From: Sabellastarte sp. h YS-2021
Taxonomy: Eukaryota > Annelida > Polychaeta > Sabellida > Sabellidae
Assembly (NCBI GenBank): GCA_964017235.1
Contig: OZ024936.1
Coordinates: 34,184,040 to 34,248,039 of the forward strand
Direction: 5' to 3'
Length of the DNA: 64,000 nucleotides
The notes beneath the pieces were generated by a model. The model was not told the DNA's origin. It ran no database searches and was given only the letters and a program-made list of their open reading frames with translations. A program made the translations under genes and the position numbers. Positions 1-11,299 of the stretch are shown here, in pieces (within the stretch, counting starts at the first letter, position 1; each line of letters starts with the position of its first letter).

Positions 1-139
1 AAGAAAAATACCAGTAGATTTTGTCAGTTTTTAATTGAAGAAATTTCGTTTTATATTGGCTGAGATACTGTTAAATATGCTGCAAACACGAAAACTAGTG
101 CTAGCATGAAAACTGGACCATCGACCATACTTTCTATTA

Positions 140-1595
140 TCGTTGTCTTATGTAACTTCGACGCATATATTACTTCGACGTAATACGTATATCATCGTTT
201 TTGAAGCATTTCCAAAGGTTTTAAAGATTAATTGCAGATATATTTGGACAATAATTGCATATTTTGCTGTTTATCATTAGTTTAAAATCCAGATATTTTA
301 ACAACTTTTTCAAACTCCCTCCCCACGGACATTTTCTTCCTGTTGATGGATCCAAAAAACCAGTACCGAGTGCAAAAATGCCTTACTAAACCCCAGATGA
401 AATGTAGGTGTTGGCCAATGATGTAAATACATTTGGCTCATTTAAAAAACGTAAAATTGGCATGACATATTGGTGAAAATATGTTTTAGGTTATGTCACA
501 GAGTTGTGGTAAACACATGTTCTCCCATTTTGTATGTTTAAAAGTTTGAAATGTTTCACCGATGCCTTTGTTTAGGTTATTTCATGCAAGGCCAAAATTG
601 GCTATAGAAACTATACCAAAGATAATTTAAGATGGGGAATGTCACTTATAAAAAAGGGAATATGAGTTTATAAAGCCTCAAAGTTGACAGGTGTTCCTCA
701 AACAACAATCAAAAACATAAGGAAACTGTGGAAACATACTTCCAAAATCTTTGTGAAATTTTGGAGAAATAGGACATATTTTCTGCCCCAGGTTTAATAA
801 TATACAAACAACATTGACAAAAGTGACTTTTCCTCTGAACATATACCCCACCTAAAATGGCCATTGGCAATCCCTTCCCTCCCTTTTGAATTTTCAAAGG
901 CCAAAGAATGCTTGAAGAGCTAACTGAAGGTGCTACCCAAGGGTCCTTAATTCACTAAAATGAATCAAACTGAGCGAAAAATCAGCTCAAATCATATCAG
1001 GATCAAGGAAAATGTTCTAAAATATCCTGAAGAATCACTTCATTAAATTTATCATGCCAAAAATATCAAACATTTGCTTTTGATGTATGATAGTTCCTCC
1101 ACACATTTCACTGCTGAACTAATATTCCACCATTAATTTTAGTTTTGTGTTGCATAAAAAGCACTTCAAATATATTTAACTATTGATGTCAAGTTTTAAA
1201 TTTTTGTACATTCAGTACATATGTGAAATATATTGTAAATATTTCGTAAATTGTAAATATATTTGGCTCATTATAAATTCTCCACCTCCCAACAGCTCCC
1301 CTCTTAATGTTAGAACTACCTTGAGGAGATTTTTGCACCCAGTACTAAACTTTTGAAACAAGGTTTCTGATACGTCGAAGTTATAAAGTTCCTGTTTACA
1401 AGATGGCTGACGGACATGTGATCAGAAATGTGCAAGATTTATTGTAATTTTGCATTTCTTCGAAGTTGCCTTGCATATAATGGCGGAAGACACTAACACA
1501 GGTATGTTCTGAAGATTTCTGTACATATTTTATGTAAAGTTGCAGTGATATGCATCGTTTTATCGCTATTACGTCAAAGTTACATCGGACCACGC
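140..1595. mobile_element. Non-autonomous TA-target DNA transposon, copy 1
   Basis: The two ends pair as imperfect terminal inverted repeats. The left end reads TCGTTGTCTTATGTAACTT, and the reverse complement of the right end reads GCGTGGTCCGATGTAACTT. A TA dinucleotide lies directly outside each end (138-139 and 1596-1597). A second copy with the same internal order sits at 3317-5324, which shows this is a dispersed unit. No transposase coding is visible, so it would depend on an enzyme supplied elsewhere. The TA target suggests a Tc1/mariner-type transposase, but the TIR alone does not prove it. Confidence 0.75.
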
Positions 1596-1597
1596 TA

Positions 1598-1830
1598 CAT
1601 GGGTGGTCATAATTGTGTCCGGTTCATAATAATGTCTGATTTTTATTGGAATTGATTTTTAAAATGTTATAACCAGGACTTTGAATATTTTTTTCAAATT
1701 ATTCCCGCTGAGATTGATTTTATTTCATGAAAATTTTAAAAATTGAACTAAACACCCAAACTAAGTACATTCACGTTCAATAAAAAATTAAAGGACACAA
1801 TTATGAACCAGACACAATTGTGACCACCCA
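1598..1830. mobile_element. MITE with about 34-bp TIRs and TA target
   Basis: The left end CATGGGTGGTCATAATTGTG matches the reverse complement of the right end (CACAATTGTGACCACCCA region, to 1830), and the match continues for about 34 bp. TA flanks both sides (1596-1597 and 1831-1832). The left TA is shared with the right edge of the larger element at 140-1595, so one of them landed in the target site of the other. There is no coding capacity in 233 bp. Confidence 0.75.
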
Positions 1831-1969
1831 TACAATTTGGCGCAAAGTTGAGAGGTAATTTTATTTAGCAGCATTAAGTTAATCCCTTCAAAACCCAATT
1901 CAGTTTAACTGTCCCCCATTAAATCTTTATTTATACCACTTCAAAGAAACTGATGCTTTAGAATATTTA

Positions 1970-2194
1970 CTGCTTCCCTCCATAAGTTGGCCGCAGTCAT
2001 AAGTTGACCGCGGCTCATCTACAGGCTCCAGAAAGACAAATAGGTTATTGTACACCAATGAAAACTGTTGCATATCATAAATTTAACAATAACACATGGT
2101 TTCAGAATGTAGGAGGCCACTCATGTTAAAGCCCTGTGAAGCTGTGGTGAGGGCGGCCAACTTATGACTGCGGCCAACTTATGGAGGGAAGCAG
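1970..2194. mobile_element. Palindromic MITE (CTGCTTCCC family), complete copy
   Basis: About 38 bp at each end are near-perfect inverted repeats (CTGCTTCCCTCCATAAGTTG and its complement), with TA at 1968-1969 and 2195-2196. The interior carries a segment (2021-2150) that reappears reversed at 3040-3177 and directly at 3215-3316 plus 5325-5370. This gives a consensus against which the nested insertions near 3.3 kb can be read. Confidence 0.8.
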
Positions 2195-2640
2195 TAATCA
2201 AAGGAAAACAGTTAAAGGTGGCTTGATTGTTTCAAGTTATTTGTTTTAAACCTTTGTTGTGTGTACAATTGGCTTTCATATGTCACAATTGCTGTTAGAG
2301 CACCCTATTTAGAACCAATAAGGCAATCTCCTCAAATGTTTATCTCTTTTTATTTCAGCTCAATAAAAAAAATAATGGGATGTTTACACTGCAACAAGAG
2401 ATAAAGTTACAATTATTCTGTGGAATCCATGTCTGGAAGTGTTGATTATCTATAAAATATATGTAGTATTATGGATAGCCTTTAACAGATGTGTCTCATT
2501 TTTGTTAAATTAATGAATAAAAATTTCCATCCCTGTAGTCATATCAAAGCTTATTTATGGCATTTAAATTGTACAAAATCAAGCAATCATCTGATGAATT
2601 TTTCTTTTCCCATCCTAAACAGAGGCAAAAAACAACAAAA
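2195..2640. other. Unassigned AT-rich stretch
   Basis: No gene, repeat family or RNA could be recognised. A 66-codon open frame at 2489-2689 has no recognisable composition or similarity and runs into a low-complexity fold-back, so it was not called. Confidence 0.5.
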
Positions 2641-2642
2641 GT

Positions 2643-2798
2643 TGGTTTGTAATAGAAAAGTAATAGAGAGTAATAGATATAATAGATGAAATTTCAATCT
2701 ATTACTATTACATTTTAAAAATTTCAATCTATTACTATTACATCGGTCTCAACTGAAATCTATTACTTTTCTATTACATCTATTACTTTGTTTACAAG
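2643..2798. repeat. TAATAGA-rich fold-back
   Basis: The left half is built from TAATAGA words and the right half from TCTATTA words, so the strand can fold on itself. A 23-bp segment beginning AATTTCAATC is also repeated directly at about 2688 and 2722. It is probably a low-complexity MITE remnant; no clean ends were found. Confidence 0.55.
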
Positions 2799-2805
2799 TC
2801 TGGTA

Positions 2806-2998
2806 CACGGGTGTCATTAATGTTAGACAAGTTATTATATTGTCTGGTTTTATGTTACTTCCTTAAATTATTAAGAAATTGAATAAGTAAACCCTTGTTT
2901 ACATGCATCAGTGTATATGTATCACATTAAATGTGTTTAGCTACCTTTTTTATAGCATTGTCTAACATTAATGACGTCTAACATTAATGACACCCATG
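2806..2998. mobile_element. MITE with CACGGGTGTC ends
   Basis: The ends CACGGGTGTCATTAATG and CATTAATGACACCCATG are inverted repeats of about 23 bp, flanked by TA at 2804-2805 and 2999-3000. Near the right end the word GTCTAACATTAATGAC occurs twice, a small internal duplication of the terminus. The right TA is shared with the next MITE. Confidence 0.75.
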
Positions 2999-3000
2999 TA

Positions 3001-3178
3001 CTGCTTCCCTGCATAAATTGGCCGCGGTCATAAGTTGGCCTCCCTCACCACAGCTACACAGGGCTTTAACATGAGTGGCCTACTACACTCTGAAACCATG
3101 TATTATTGTTAAACTTATTATATGCAACAGTTTTCATTGGTGTACAATAACCTATTTGTCTTTCTGGAGCCTGTAGAC
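3001..3178. mobile_element. MITE of the CTGCTTCCC family, truncated and reversed
   Basis: It starts CTGCTTCCCTGCATAAATTG right after the shared TA at 2999-3000. It then carries the interior of the 1970-2194 MITE in reverse orientation and stops in mid-interior at the left end of the next copy (3181). The far TIR is missing, so this copy is truncated. Confidence 0.65.
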
Positions 3179-3316
3179 TACCCTGCATAAAATGACCACA
3201 GGCATAAGTTGGCTGTGGCTCATCTACAGGCTCCAGAAAGACAAATAGGTTATTGTACACCAATGAAAAGTGTTGCATATAAGAAGTTTAACAATAATAC
3301 ATGATTTCAGAGTGTA

Positions 3317-5324
3317 TCGTCGTGTTATGTAACTTCGAGGCACATACAACTTCGACGTAATTCATATATCATCGTTTTTGAAGTGGTTCCAAGGGTTTTT
3401 AAAATCGGATCAATTGCAGATATATTTGGACAATAAATGCATATTTTGCTTGTTTATTATTAGTTTAAAATCCAGATATTTTAACAACTTTTTTAAACTC
3501 CCTCCCCCATGGACATTTTCTTCCTGTTGATGGATAATAAAAAAACAGTACCAAGTGCAAAAATGCCATACTAAACCCCAGATAAGAAGTAAGTGTTGGC
3601 CAAATGTGTTAATTCATTTGGTTAATTTAAAATGTTAACTTTAATCATTATTAAAATAAATCTTATGAATAACTGACTTAGTTATTGTTTGTTGAACCTT
3701 TGAAATGAAATATTCATGGTTTTGCAAGAAGCCACACCTTTATTTTTATTTGACTAAACCCTTTGGATAACTTTTTTGCCTATAGTAATTGCATCTATTT
3801 GATGCTAATTATGGTCAATATGTGGTGTGGTAAGAAGCCACATCTTGATAAGTTGAGTGTACGGATGCTGTAAGAAGCCATATCCAATTCACTAGATATT
3901 TTAGATTTGATAGAGACAAGTATTTAATCCTAAATTGGATTAAACCATTTGGCTAACTTTTTGAAGTGTTATGATTGCATATTGATTGCATTACTTTGAA
4001 GTTAAATATATGTGATGTAGTAAGAAGCCATATCTTTTATTTGTTTAGTGTACCAGATACAATAAGAAGTTGTAACCAAGTCTCCAGATAATTTGGCCAA
4101 ATCATCCCTCTGTTGTGGCAAGGTCAATGCCCTTGTGACAAATGTGGCGAGATCTATGGGTGGCAAAATCAATGGTGGTAAAATCATATATGGTTGTTAA
4201 ACTGGCTGAGGGTTTTTTTCCACTTGAGAAATTTGAGGGGTTTTCTCCTGAGGGCTTTTCTCCACAGATCTTTTCAATTGAGGGCTTTTCTGTATGATGG
4301 TCCTCCACACATTTCAGTGCTGAACTGAACTAATATTCCACCATTTATTTTAGTTTTATGTTGCATAAAAAATACTTCAAATCCATTTAACTATTTTTGT
4401 AGAGTTCTCCATTTCTGTATATTCAGTACATATGTGCAATATATATTGTAAATAGTTTACTAAATTGTACATAAATATGGCTCAATTATAAATTCACAAC
4501 CACTCATCAACTTCTTTTTAAATGTTAGAACTACCTGGAGTCAGATTTTGCCCTCAGTACTAAACTTTTGAAACAAGGCTTTTGATATGTCGAAGTTATA
4601 AAGTTCCTGTTTACAACATGGCTGGTGGACATGTGATCAGAAATGTGCAAGATTTACTGTAATTTTGCATTTCTTCGCTGTCACCTTGAAAATAATTTTT
4701 TTTTTTCTAAATATTATAACATGTCATTTTACATTTTAAAAAGGAAATAAACAAAGGAAGAGAAAAAAAACAAAACAAAAACAGAACAAATACACACACA
4801 AGCACACGCATGGTAATCTCTCTTGGGCACTCACAAGAACAGGATGGTATTATTTTAATCAATATCAATGAAAAGATGTTCCCACAGCATCCATCTGCGG
4901 TTGAATACTTCAGAATTGAAATTAATCTGGTAGAGCGCTTTTTGTTAAAAAAAAACCTTCTTAATTTCTCTCTGTAGGGAATAGGTATTTAACATAAAGC
5001 CTTTTCTGGAGCACCAGAATATATATCGTCTAGTTATCATAAGGATAAAATACACTGGCCAAAAGTTTTCATCTTTAGTACAATATCCAAGAGATTTCAT
5101 TACCTCAGTTAATCGGATATTTATATTAAGTTTATTTTTTATCCATAATTGTATATTGTCCCAAATTTGTGTTGTCTTTGTGCAAAAACAAAATAAATGT
5201 TGCAAATAATGATGTAAGATACTAACAGAGGTATTTACTGATAAATTTTATACAAATTTCATATAAACTTTCTGTGATCTGCATGTTTTTATCGTTATTA
5301 CGTCAAAGTTACATCGGAACACGC
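3317..5324. mobile_element. Non-autonomous TA-target DNA transposon, copy 2
   Basis: This is homologous to 140-1595 over its length, and TA lies on both sides (3315-3316 and 5325-5326). The host MITE around it gives the empty site, so the TA duplication is observed rather than assumed. It carries extra sequence relative to copy 1: a stretch at 3600-4300 and an L1 fragment at 4697-5201. No transposase coding is seen. Confidence 0.8.
4697..5201 (-). mobile_element. L1-type LINE, 3' end fragment
   Basis: On the minus strand the frame at 4945-5205 reads like the C-terminal end of an L1/Tx1-type ORF2 (HLFCFCTKTTQIWDN, then FWPVYFILMITRRYIFW). A run of T at 4697-4706 is the poly(A) tail seen from the other strand. 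The insertion is bracketed by GAAAATAAT (4688-4696) and GCAAATAAT (5202-5210), a 9-bp target duplication with one mismatch. Copy 1 of the host element has the matching uninterrupted region near 1456-1490. It is a 5'-truncated, dead copy. Confidence 0.75.
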
Positions 5325-5388
5325 TAGTAGGCCACTCATGTTAAAGCCCTGTGAAGATGTGGTGAGGGTGGCCAACTTATGCAGGGTA

Positions 5389-6639
5389 GCACTACACGGG
5401 TGGTCGCAAAGATAAACTGTCATAGAGATGAACGGTCTTCAAATCTTTCAAATTTAAATAGTGTAAATATCAAGTAGTGCTATCCATTTACAGTATTTAT
5501 TGTACAGCAAATACAATGTACGGGAAAAAAAACAGACATTTAGTATTATTTCCTTGTATAAAAGTTCATTTTTCTGGTATCTGAATTTGTGGGGGATCAT
5601 GTGGCATTACTCCAGCATAGAAATCACCTGATCTATCAGAATAAATCAGTGTTTCCGTTTACGCACAAACGTGTAAATTTACGTCGAAATCAAGCGATTT
5701 ACGCACATAATATTTACCTGGGGGTCAGACTGACACAGAAGTATTTGTAAAAAAGAAATATTTTGTCTCTATATGCACATTATGCAGCAATTCTTTATTT
5801 ATTCCAATTTCAAAACAAAAATGGCCAATTTCCTGTTTGTTTACCTGTCTGCACATGCATGGGATCAAAAGGTCGAGAGGTGAAGAGTTCACGAGGTCAT
5901 GCATACGCATTCGCGTTATTCAATAACAAAGGACTCAAGATTTTTTTACTGAAAGCATAGATGCACATGCAATAAAAACAGCACTGAAGATAAGCTGTAT
6001 ATTTTAAAATTTCATGTGAGACGAGAGCTACGCAGATGAGATCCATCTCAAACGGCCAGTGTTACAATGTACCCTAGCAAATCGTATTCGAAACATTACA
6101 TATCGCAAGAACAGGTGATGTTTGCAAGGACACGACTGGAAACAACGTCACCCAATGATGAAAAATACCTTATACAATGGGAGACACATTCTACTAAATC
6201 TCGGAAATTCTTGAATTTTTAACCGCAGAAAAATCCCCAGAAACTATTACCTCTGAAATTCGAAAATATTACAGGGGTTGTTGCAAAAGCACTGTAACTT
6301 TGGAACCACACAATGGATTTTTGTCAAATAAAAAGCAACATAAACTACAATAATTTGTCTTTCAAACAGTATATCATATTTGTAGTGTAAATAAAATAAC
6401 TTTTTAGAAACTATCAACATATACTATATGTCATTGAAAATTGAGTAGTGCTTCTGTTCATTTTTGCTGCCTTAAAAATGATCAAAAATAAGAGGAAAAA
6501 AAGTCAGGTATATTTTTTGACTGTTTTCTTTACCCTGATGTACACAGGTGTACTTCATATATTTTTATGAATGTTCATCCATGTACAATGTACTATAATT
6601 TACTGCCAAAGTACTAAATAAATTTAAATCTAATTTATT
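5389..6639. other. Unassigned intergenic stretch
   Basis: No gene or full repeat was recognised in 1.25 kb. At 5394-5407 there is an orphan end (CACGGGTGGTC) like the TIR of the MITE at 1598-1830, without a partner. Short open frames around 5725-5960 overlap on opposite strands and show no protein-like pattern. Confidence 0.5.
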
Positions 6640-7367
6640 AAGCGTCCCTGAAAGGGCGCTTATTTGTTTTTGCCTCAGTTTCCTCGCCGCCGCATTATGG
6701 TCTCCCTTGAATATCTCCCTTATTATTAGAAGGTTTCAAACCATATTTGGCAGTTATATACCTCAGGCATGGGAAAATTTTTCTGCATGCTTAAATTTGA
6801 CCTTTATGAAGGTCACATGATCAAAAACAATTTTTTGAAGTACACCCCCCCGTCATCGCAGTTCAGGAAAAACTACTTGCTACACAGCCTTATAATTTGA
6901 CACACCTGTTCATACTATTGAAAACGCGAGCTGATTAGATTTTGGGAGCAATCCCTTGAAAAATGTCTCATTTATGAGTGATTTTCTGACACCTTCCAAT
7001 CTGAAAGCCTTAAATTTAGGTCAACCTCCCTATTATCTTCTTAAGTATTGCATTTAGAGCCATAAAATGTACTGGGAGGTAATAGGAAACCATATGTGGA
7101 GAGTCTAAATAGCCGGTCAGTTTTACCCCACGGTCCCCCCCCCCCCCCTTATGGGTCAAACTGGGGTCATAAAATAGCTGATTTTGAGTTTTTGCCTTAG
7201 ATCTCCTTTATTGTTGCTTTTATAGCTTAAGAATGTATTAAGAGGTATTGGGAAAGCATACGGCGCAGCTTTGTGCATTCTTAGCTTTACAGCATGCTTA
7301 TTAAAACCACAAAGCATGTTAAACTTTCAGGGATGCTTCGCTTTTGTTAGCAAAAGCATTCCTCTAG
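6640..7367 (+). mobile_element. Element A: short Helentron-like element without arrays
   Basis: The 5' end AAGCGTCCCTGAAAGGGCGC is found again, inverted, just inside the 3' end (TTTCAGGGATGCTT near 7325-7337). It is followed by a hairpin GCTTTTG-TTA-GCAAAAGC (7340-7357) and the terminus CCTCTAG followed by T. A 5' terminal motif repeated inverted at the 3' subterminal position ahead of a hairpin is the pattern known for Helentrons and their non-autonomous relatives. No Rep/helicase coding is present. Internal words such as ATCTCCCTTATTATTAG resemble the tandem monomers of the larger elements. Its 5' and 3' parts are homologous to the flanks of element E. Confidence 0.65.
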
Positions 7368-7392
7368 TTTTTTTTTCAGTTTTTTTTTTTTT

Positions 7393-7868
7393 TCAAACTT
7401 AAAAGTGCTTTTAACTTACTTATTATTGGTCCTAGAGGTTTGGGATGGTAAACCAACCTATGGGAAATCATGGACTGGGAATCTTCTGGTGTGGTTGGAA
7501 TTGACCTTGGGTCCCTCCTTCAAGGCCAAACGAGGATAGGCAAACTTAAAAGTGCTTATATCTCGCTTTTTATTGGTCCTAGCGGTTAGAGATGGTAAAC
7601 CAACCTATAGGAAATTATGGGCTGGGAATCTTGTGGTGTGGTCAGATTTGACCTTAGGCCTCTCCTTCAAGGTCAAACAAGGATAGCCAAACTTAAAAGT
7701 GCTTATAACTTGATTATTATTGGTCCTACAGGTTTGGGATAGTAAACCAACCTGTAGGAAATCATGAGCTGGGAATCTTGTGGTGTGGTGGGATTTGACC
7801 TTGGGTCCCTCCTTCAAGGTCAAACGAGGATAGCCAAAGTTAAAAGTGCTTATAACTCGCTTATTATT
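7393..7868 (+). repeat. 147-bp tandem units, outer array, left part
   Basis: About three units of the 147-bp family (GGTCCTAGAGGTTTGGGATG, then CAAGGTCAAACGAGGATAG, then AAAAGTGCTTATAACTCGC). The array is cut at 7868 by element B1 and continues at 10222. It is preceded by T-rich DNA at 7368-7392 and has no recognisable element end. Confidence 0.75.
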
Positions 7869-10221
7869 GTATCCACCGGAAGCATCGGAAGATACTTTGG
7901 TTTAGCTTTCGCTACGCCGCCGCCGCGCGTAGAGAGATTTTCGGCGTTAACACTCTAAGAGGAAAACGACAGCAGCTAGGTTCACCAAATTTGCAGGATA
8001 TCTTCATTGGGGGGTAAGCTTCTCTGGGAAGGAAAATAGCCTCATTCTGAAAAACAAGATGGCCGCCATGGGCATTTCTTTGAAAATAATCGACATTTTT
8101 CTACTGGCTGTTTCTCATAGGTAGAAGGTTGAATCTCTTCATAAGTGATATGTATAACAGATATACATGTTCTCTACAACCTTGCACACATTTGACCTTG
8201 AAGCTCTTAATTCAAGGTTATCCACGGAGTGCCGAAGTAATCCACATAGCAGACTTTAAAAGTGCCTATATCTCCCTTATTATTGGTCCTAGAGGTTTGC
8301 AATGTGAAACCAACCTATAGGAAATCATATGCTGCGAATCTTCTGATGTCAGAATTGACCTTGGACCCCTCCTTCAAGGTCAAACGAGGATAGCCAAAGT
8401 TAAAAGTGCTTATAACTCGCTTATTATTGGTCCTACAGGTTTGGGATGGTAAACCAACATATAGGAAATGATGGGCTGGGAATCTTCTGGTGTGGTCGGA
8501 TTTGACCTTGGGCCCCTCCTTCAAGGTCAAACGAGGATAGCCAAACTTAAAACTGCTTATAACTCTCTTATTATTTGTCCTACAGGTTTGGGATGGTAAA
8601 CCAACATATAGGAAATGATGGGCTGGGAATCTTCTGGTGTGGTCGGATTTGACCTGGGGCCCCTCCTTCCAGGTCAAACTAGGATAGTCAAAGTTAAAAC
8701 TGCTTATAACTCGTTTATTATTGGTCCTTGAGGTTTGGGATGGTAAACCAACATATAGGAAATCATGGGCTGGGAATCTTCTGGTGTGGTCGGGTTTGAC
8801 CTTGGGCCCCTTCTTCAAGGTCAAATGAGGACAGCCAAAGTTAAAAGTGCTTATAACTCACTTATTATTGGTCCTAGAGGTTTGGGATGGTAAACCAGCA
8901 TATAGGAAGTCATTGGCTGGGAATCTTCTGGTGTGGACAGAATTGACCTTGGGCCCCTTCTTCAAGGTCAAACGAGGATAGCCAAAGTTAAAAGTGCTTA
9001 TAACTCGCTTATTATTGGTCCTAGAGGTTTGGGATGGTAAACCAGCATATAGGAAATCATTGGCTGGGAATCTTCTGGTGTTGACAGAATTGACCTTGGG
9101 CCCCTCCTTCAAGGTCAAACGAGGATAGCCAAAGTTAAAAGTGCTTATAACTCGCTTATTATTGGTCCTAGAGGTTTGGGATGGTAAACCAACATATAGG
9201 AAATCATGGGCTGGGAATCTTCTGGTGTGGTCGGATTTGACCTTGGGCCCCTTCTTCAAGGTCAAACGAGGATAGCCAAAGTTAAAAGTGCTTATAACTC
9301 ACTTATTATTGGTCCTAGAGGTTTGGGATGGTAAACCAGCATATAGGAAATCATTGGCTGGGAATCTTCTGGTGTTGACAGAATTGACCTTGGGCCCCTC
9401 CTTCAAGGTCAAACGAGGATAGCCAAAGATAAAAGTGCTTATAACTCGCTTATTATTGGTCCTAGAGGTTTGGGATGGTAAACCAACATATAGGAAATGA
9501 TGGGCTGGGAATCTTCTGGTGTGGTCGGATTTGACCTTGGGCCCCTTCTTCAAGGTCAAATGAGGACAGCCAAAGTTAAAAGTGCTTATAACTCGCTTAT
9601 TATTGGTCCTAGAGGTTTGGGATGGTAAACCAACCTATAGAAAATCATGGGCTGGGAATCTTCTGGTGTTGACAGAATTGACCTTGGGCCCCTCCTTCAA
9701 GGTCAAACGAGGATAGCCAAAGTTAAAAGTGCTTATAACTCGCTTATTATTGGTCCTAGAGGTTTGGGATGGTAAACCAACATATAGGAAATCATGGGCT
9801 GGGAATCTTCTGGTGTGGTCGGGTTTGACCTTGGGCCCCTTCTTCAAGGTCAAATGAGGACAGCCAAAGTTAAAAGTGCTTATAACTCCCTTATTATTGG
9901 TCCTAGAGGTTTGGGATGGTAAACCAACCTATAGAAAATCATGGGCTGGGAATCTTCTGGCGTGGTCGGATTTGACCTTGGGCCCCTTCTTTAAGGTCAA
10001 ACGAGGATAGCCAAAGTTAAAAGTGCTTATAACTCGCTTATTATTGATCCTAGAAGCTTACAGTACGAAACCAACTCATACGAAATCTTGGGCTAGAAAT
10101 TTTCTGATGTTAGATTTGACCTTGGGCCCACCCTTCAAGGTCAAACAGTGGTTCACTGGCTTTGGTGAGTTGTCTTTTCGGTGGATACAAATTTGCATCT
10201 GTCTCCGATGCGTAGGTCTAG
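7869..10221 (+). mobile_element. Element B1: Helentron-like element with 147-bp array
   Basis: It starts GTATCCACCGG. The inverse CGGTGGATAC lies at 10179-10188, just before a hairpin GCATC-TGTCTCC-GATGC (10195-10211) and the terminus GGTCTAG (to 10221) followed by T. The host is a unit of the outer 147-bp array. Removing B1 restores TTATTATTGTTCCTAGAGG, one base from the family consensus, so insertion is between T residues without a target duplication. A GC-rich head (about 7895-7950, CTACGCCGCCGCCGCGCG) is shared with the fragment at 25383. There is no transposase gene, so it is non-autonomous. Confidence 0.7.
8265..10085 (+). repeat. 147-bp minisatellite array inside element B1
   Basis: About twelve head-to-tail copies. 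The phrase GGTCCTAGAGG recurs at 9017, 9164 and 9311, a period of exactly 147 bp. Because 147 is 49 codons, a stop-free frame on the minus strand persists from unit to unit and produces long spurious open frames (8315-9853); these are not genes. Units differ by scattered substitutions, including local higher-order alternation (GTGTGGTCGGATTTG versus GTGTTGACAGAATTG versions). Confidence 0.85.
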
Positions 10222-10652
10222 TTGTTCCTAGAGGTTTGGGATGGTAAACCAACCTATAGGAATTTATTGGCTGGGAATCTTTTGATGTGGTCAGATTTGA
10301 CCTTGAGCCCCTCCTTGCAGGTAAAACGAGGATAGCTAAACTTAAAAGTGCTTATAACTGGCTTATTGTTGGTCCTACAAGTTTGCAATGTGAAACCAAC
10401 CTATAGGAAATCATGGGCTGCGAATCTTCTGATGTGGTCAGATTTGACCTTGGGCCTCTCCTTCAAGGTCAAACAAGGATAGGCAAACTTAAAAGTGCTT
10501 ATAACTTGCTTATTATGGGTCCTAGAGGTTTGCAATGTGAAACCAACTTATGGGAAATCATGGGGTGGAAATCTTCTGATGTGGTCAGACTTGACCTTGG
10601 GCCTCTCCTTGAAGGTCAAATGAAGATAGCCAAACTTAAAAGTGCTTATAAT
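10222..10652 (+). repeat. 147-bp tandem units, outer array, right part
   Basis: The array interrupted by B1 resumes here at TTCCTAGAGG and runs for about three units, ending at AGTGCTTATAA before sequence of no known family (10653-10931). These units are more diverged (TTTGCAATGTGAAACC variant) than those in B1. Confidence 0.7.
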
Positions 10653-11299
10653 TTTAGTTTCCTTTATCCTTCCGTTCCACTGTCCTGACTTCCCAACCAT
10701 CTTGTTCTGTAGTAAAACCTGGTACAGTCATATTGATCTTTACAGTTTGTAAGTTTGTAAGTCTTTAAAGCTTCTGCCCTCTATGGATGATTGTCTTCAT
10801 AGCTCATTGCTTGTATGTTACCTGACCACTTGTTTGGACAACCATCTATCATTCTAAGACATGCTGTGACTGTAGTTACAAGTACCAGCAACTACTTGCT
10901 TGTCTTGTATATTATACTTTAGTCATTTTTATGTCAGCTGACTTGTCAGTCAGCTGACATTATGTCGTCACTCTGCGGCGTGCGTGTCCGCGTGAACAAC
11001 TTCTCCTCCAAAATTACAAGGCCTAGAGACGTGCTGTTTTTTTTTAAAAGATACCTTATCTATCGAGGATGAAAAATTGTTCAAGGCATGCAAATCTGTC
11101 TGTTCGTCTGTTTGCTAGAGACATTACAAGGGGGGTACCCCCACCAAAAGTGTGAAAATTTCAACACTTAATCACAATTTTCTCAGTGACTATTGCAGGG
11201 ATTTCTCTCATATCTTGCATATATGTACTAGGCCAGAGGTAGATTCTCTTGTGTGAGTATGAGACCTGGATCTGTCTTACTTTTTTTTTAATAAATTTT

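Larger units (their letters stand above)
3181..5386. mobile_element. MITE of the same family, split by a larger transposon
   Basis: The ends CCCTGCATAAAATGACC and GGCCAACTTATGCAGGG pair imperfectly, with TA at 3179-3180 and 5387-5388. The interior stops at 3316 and resumes at 5325. Joining the two sides with one TA gives the uninterrupted family sequence seen in the complete copy at 1970-2194. Its own DNA is only about 200 bp; the rest is the inserted element. Confidence 0.75.

Noticed and set aside
4102..4308. Minus frame with GEKPS-like repeats resembling zinc-finger linkers
   Set aside because: There are no cysteine/histidine pairs between the linkers. The DNA is a short degenerate GAGGGCTTTTCTC repeat inside a non-coding transposon.
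8315..9853. Long minus-strand open frames (86-169 codons) with repeated protein segments
   Set aside because: They are the 147-bp array read in a frame that stays open because 147 is divisible by three. There is no start context, no domain, and the arrays lie inside a transposon.
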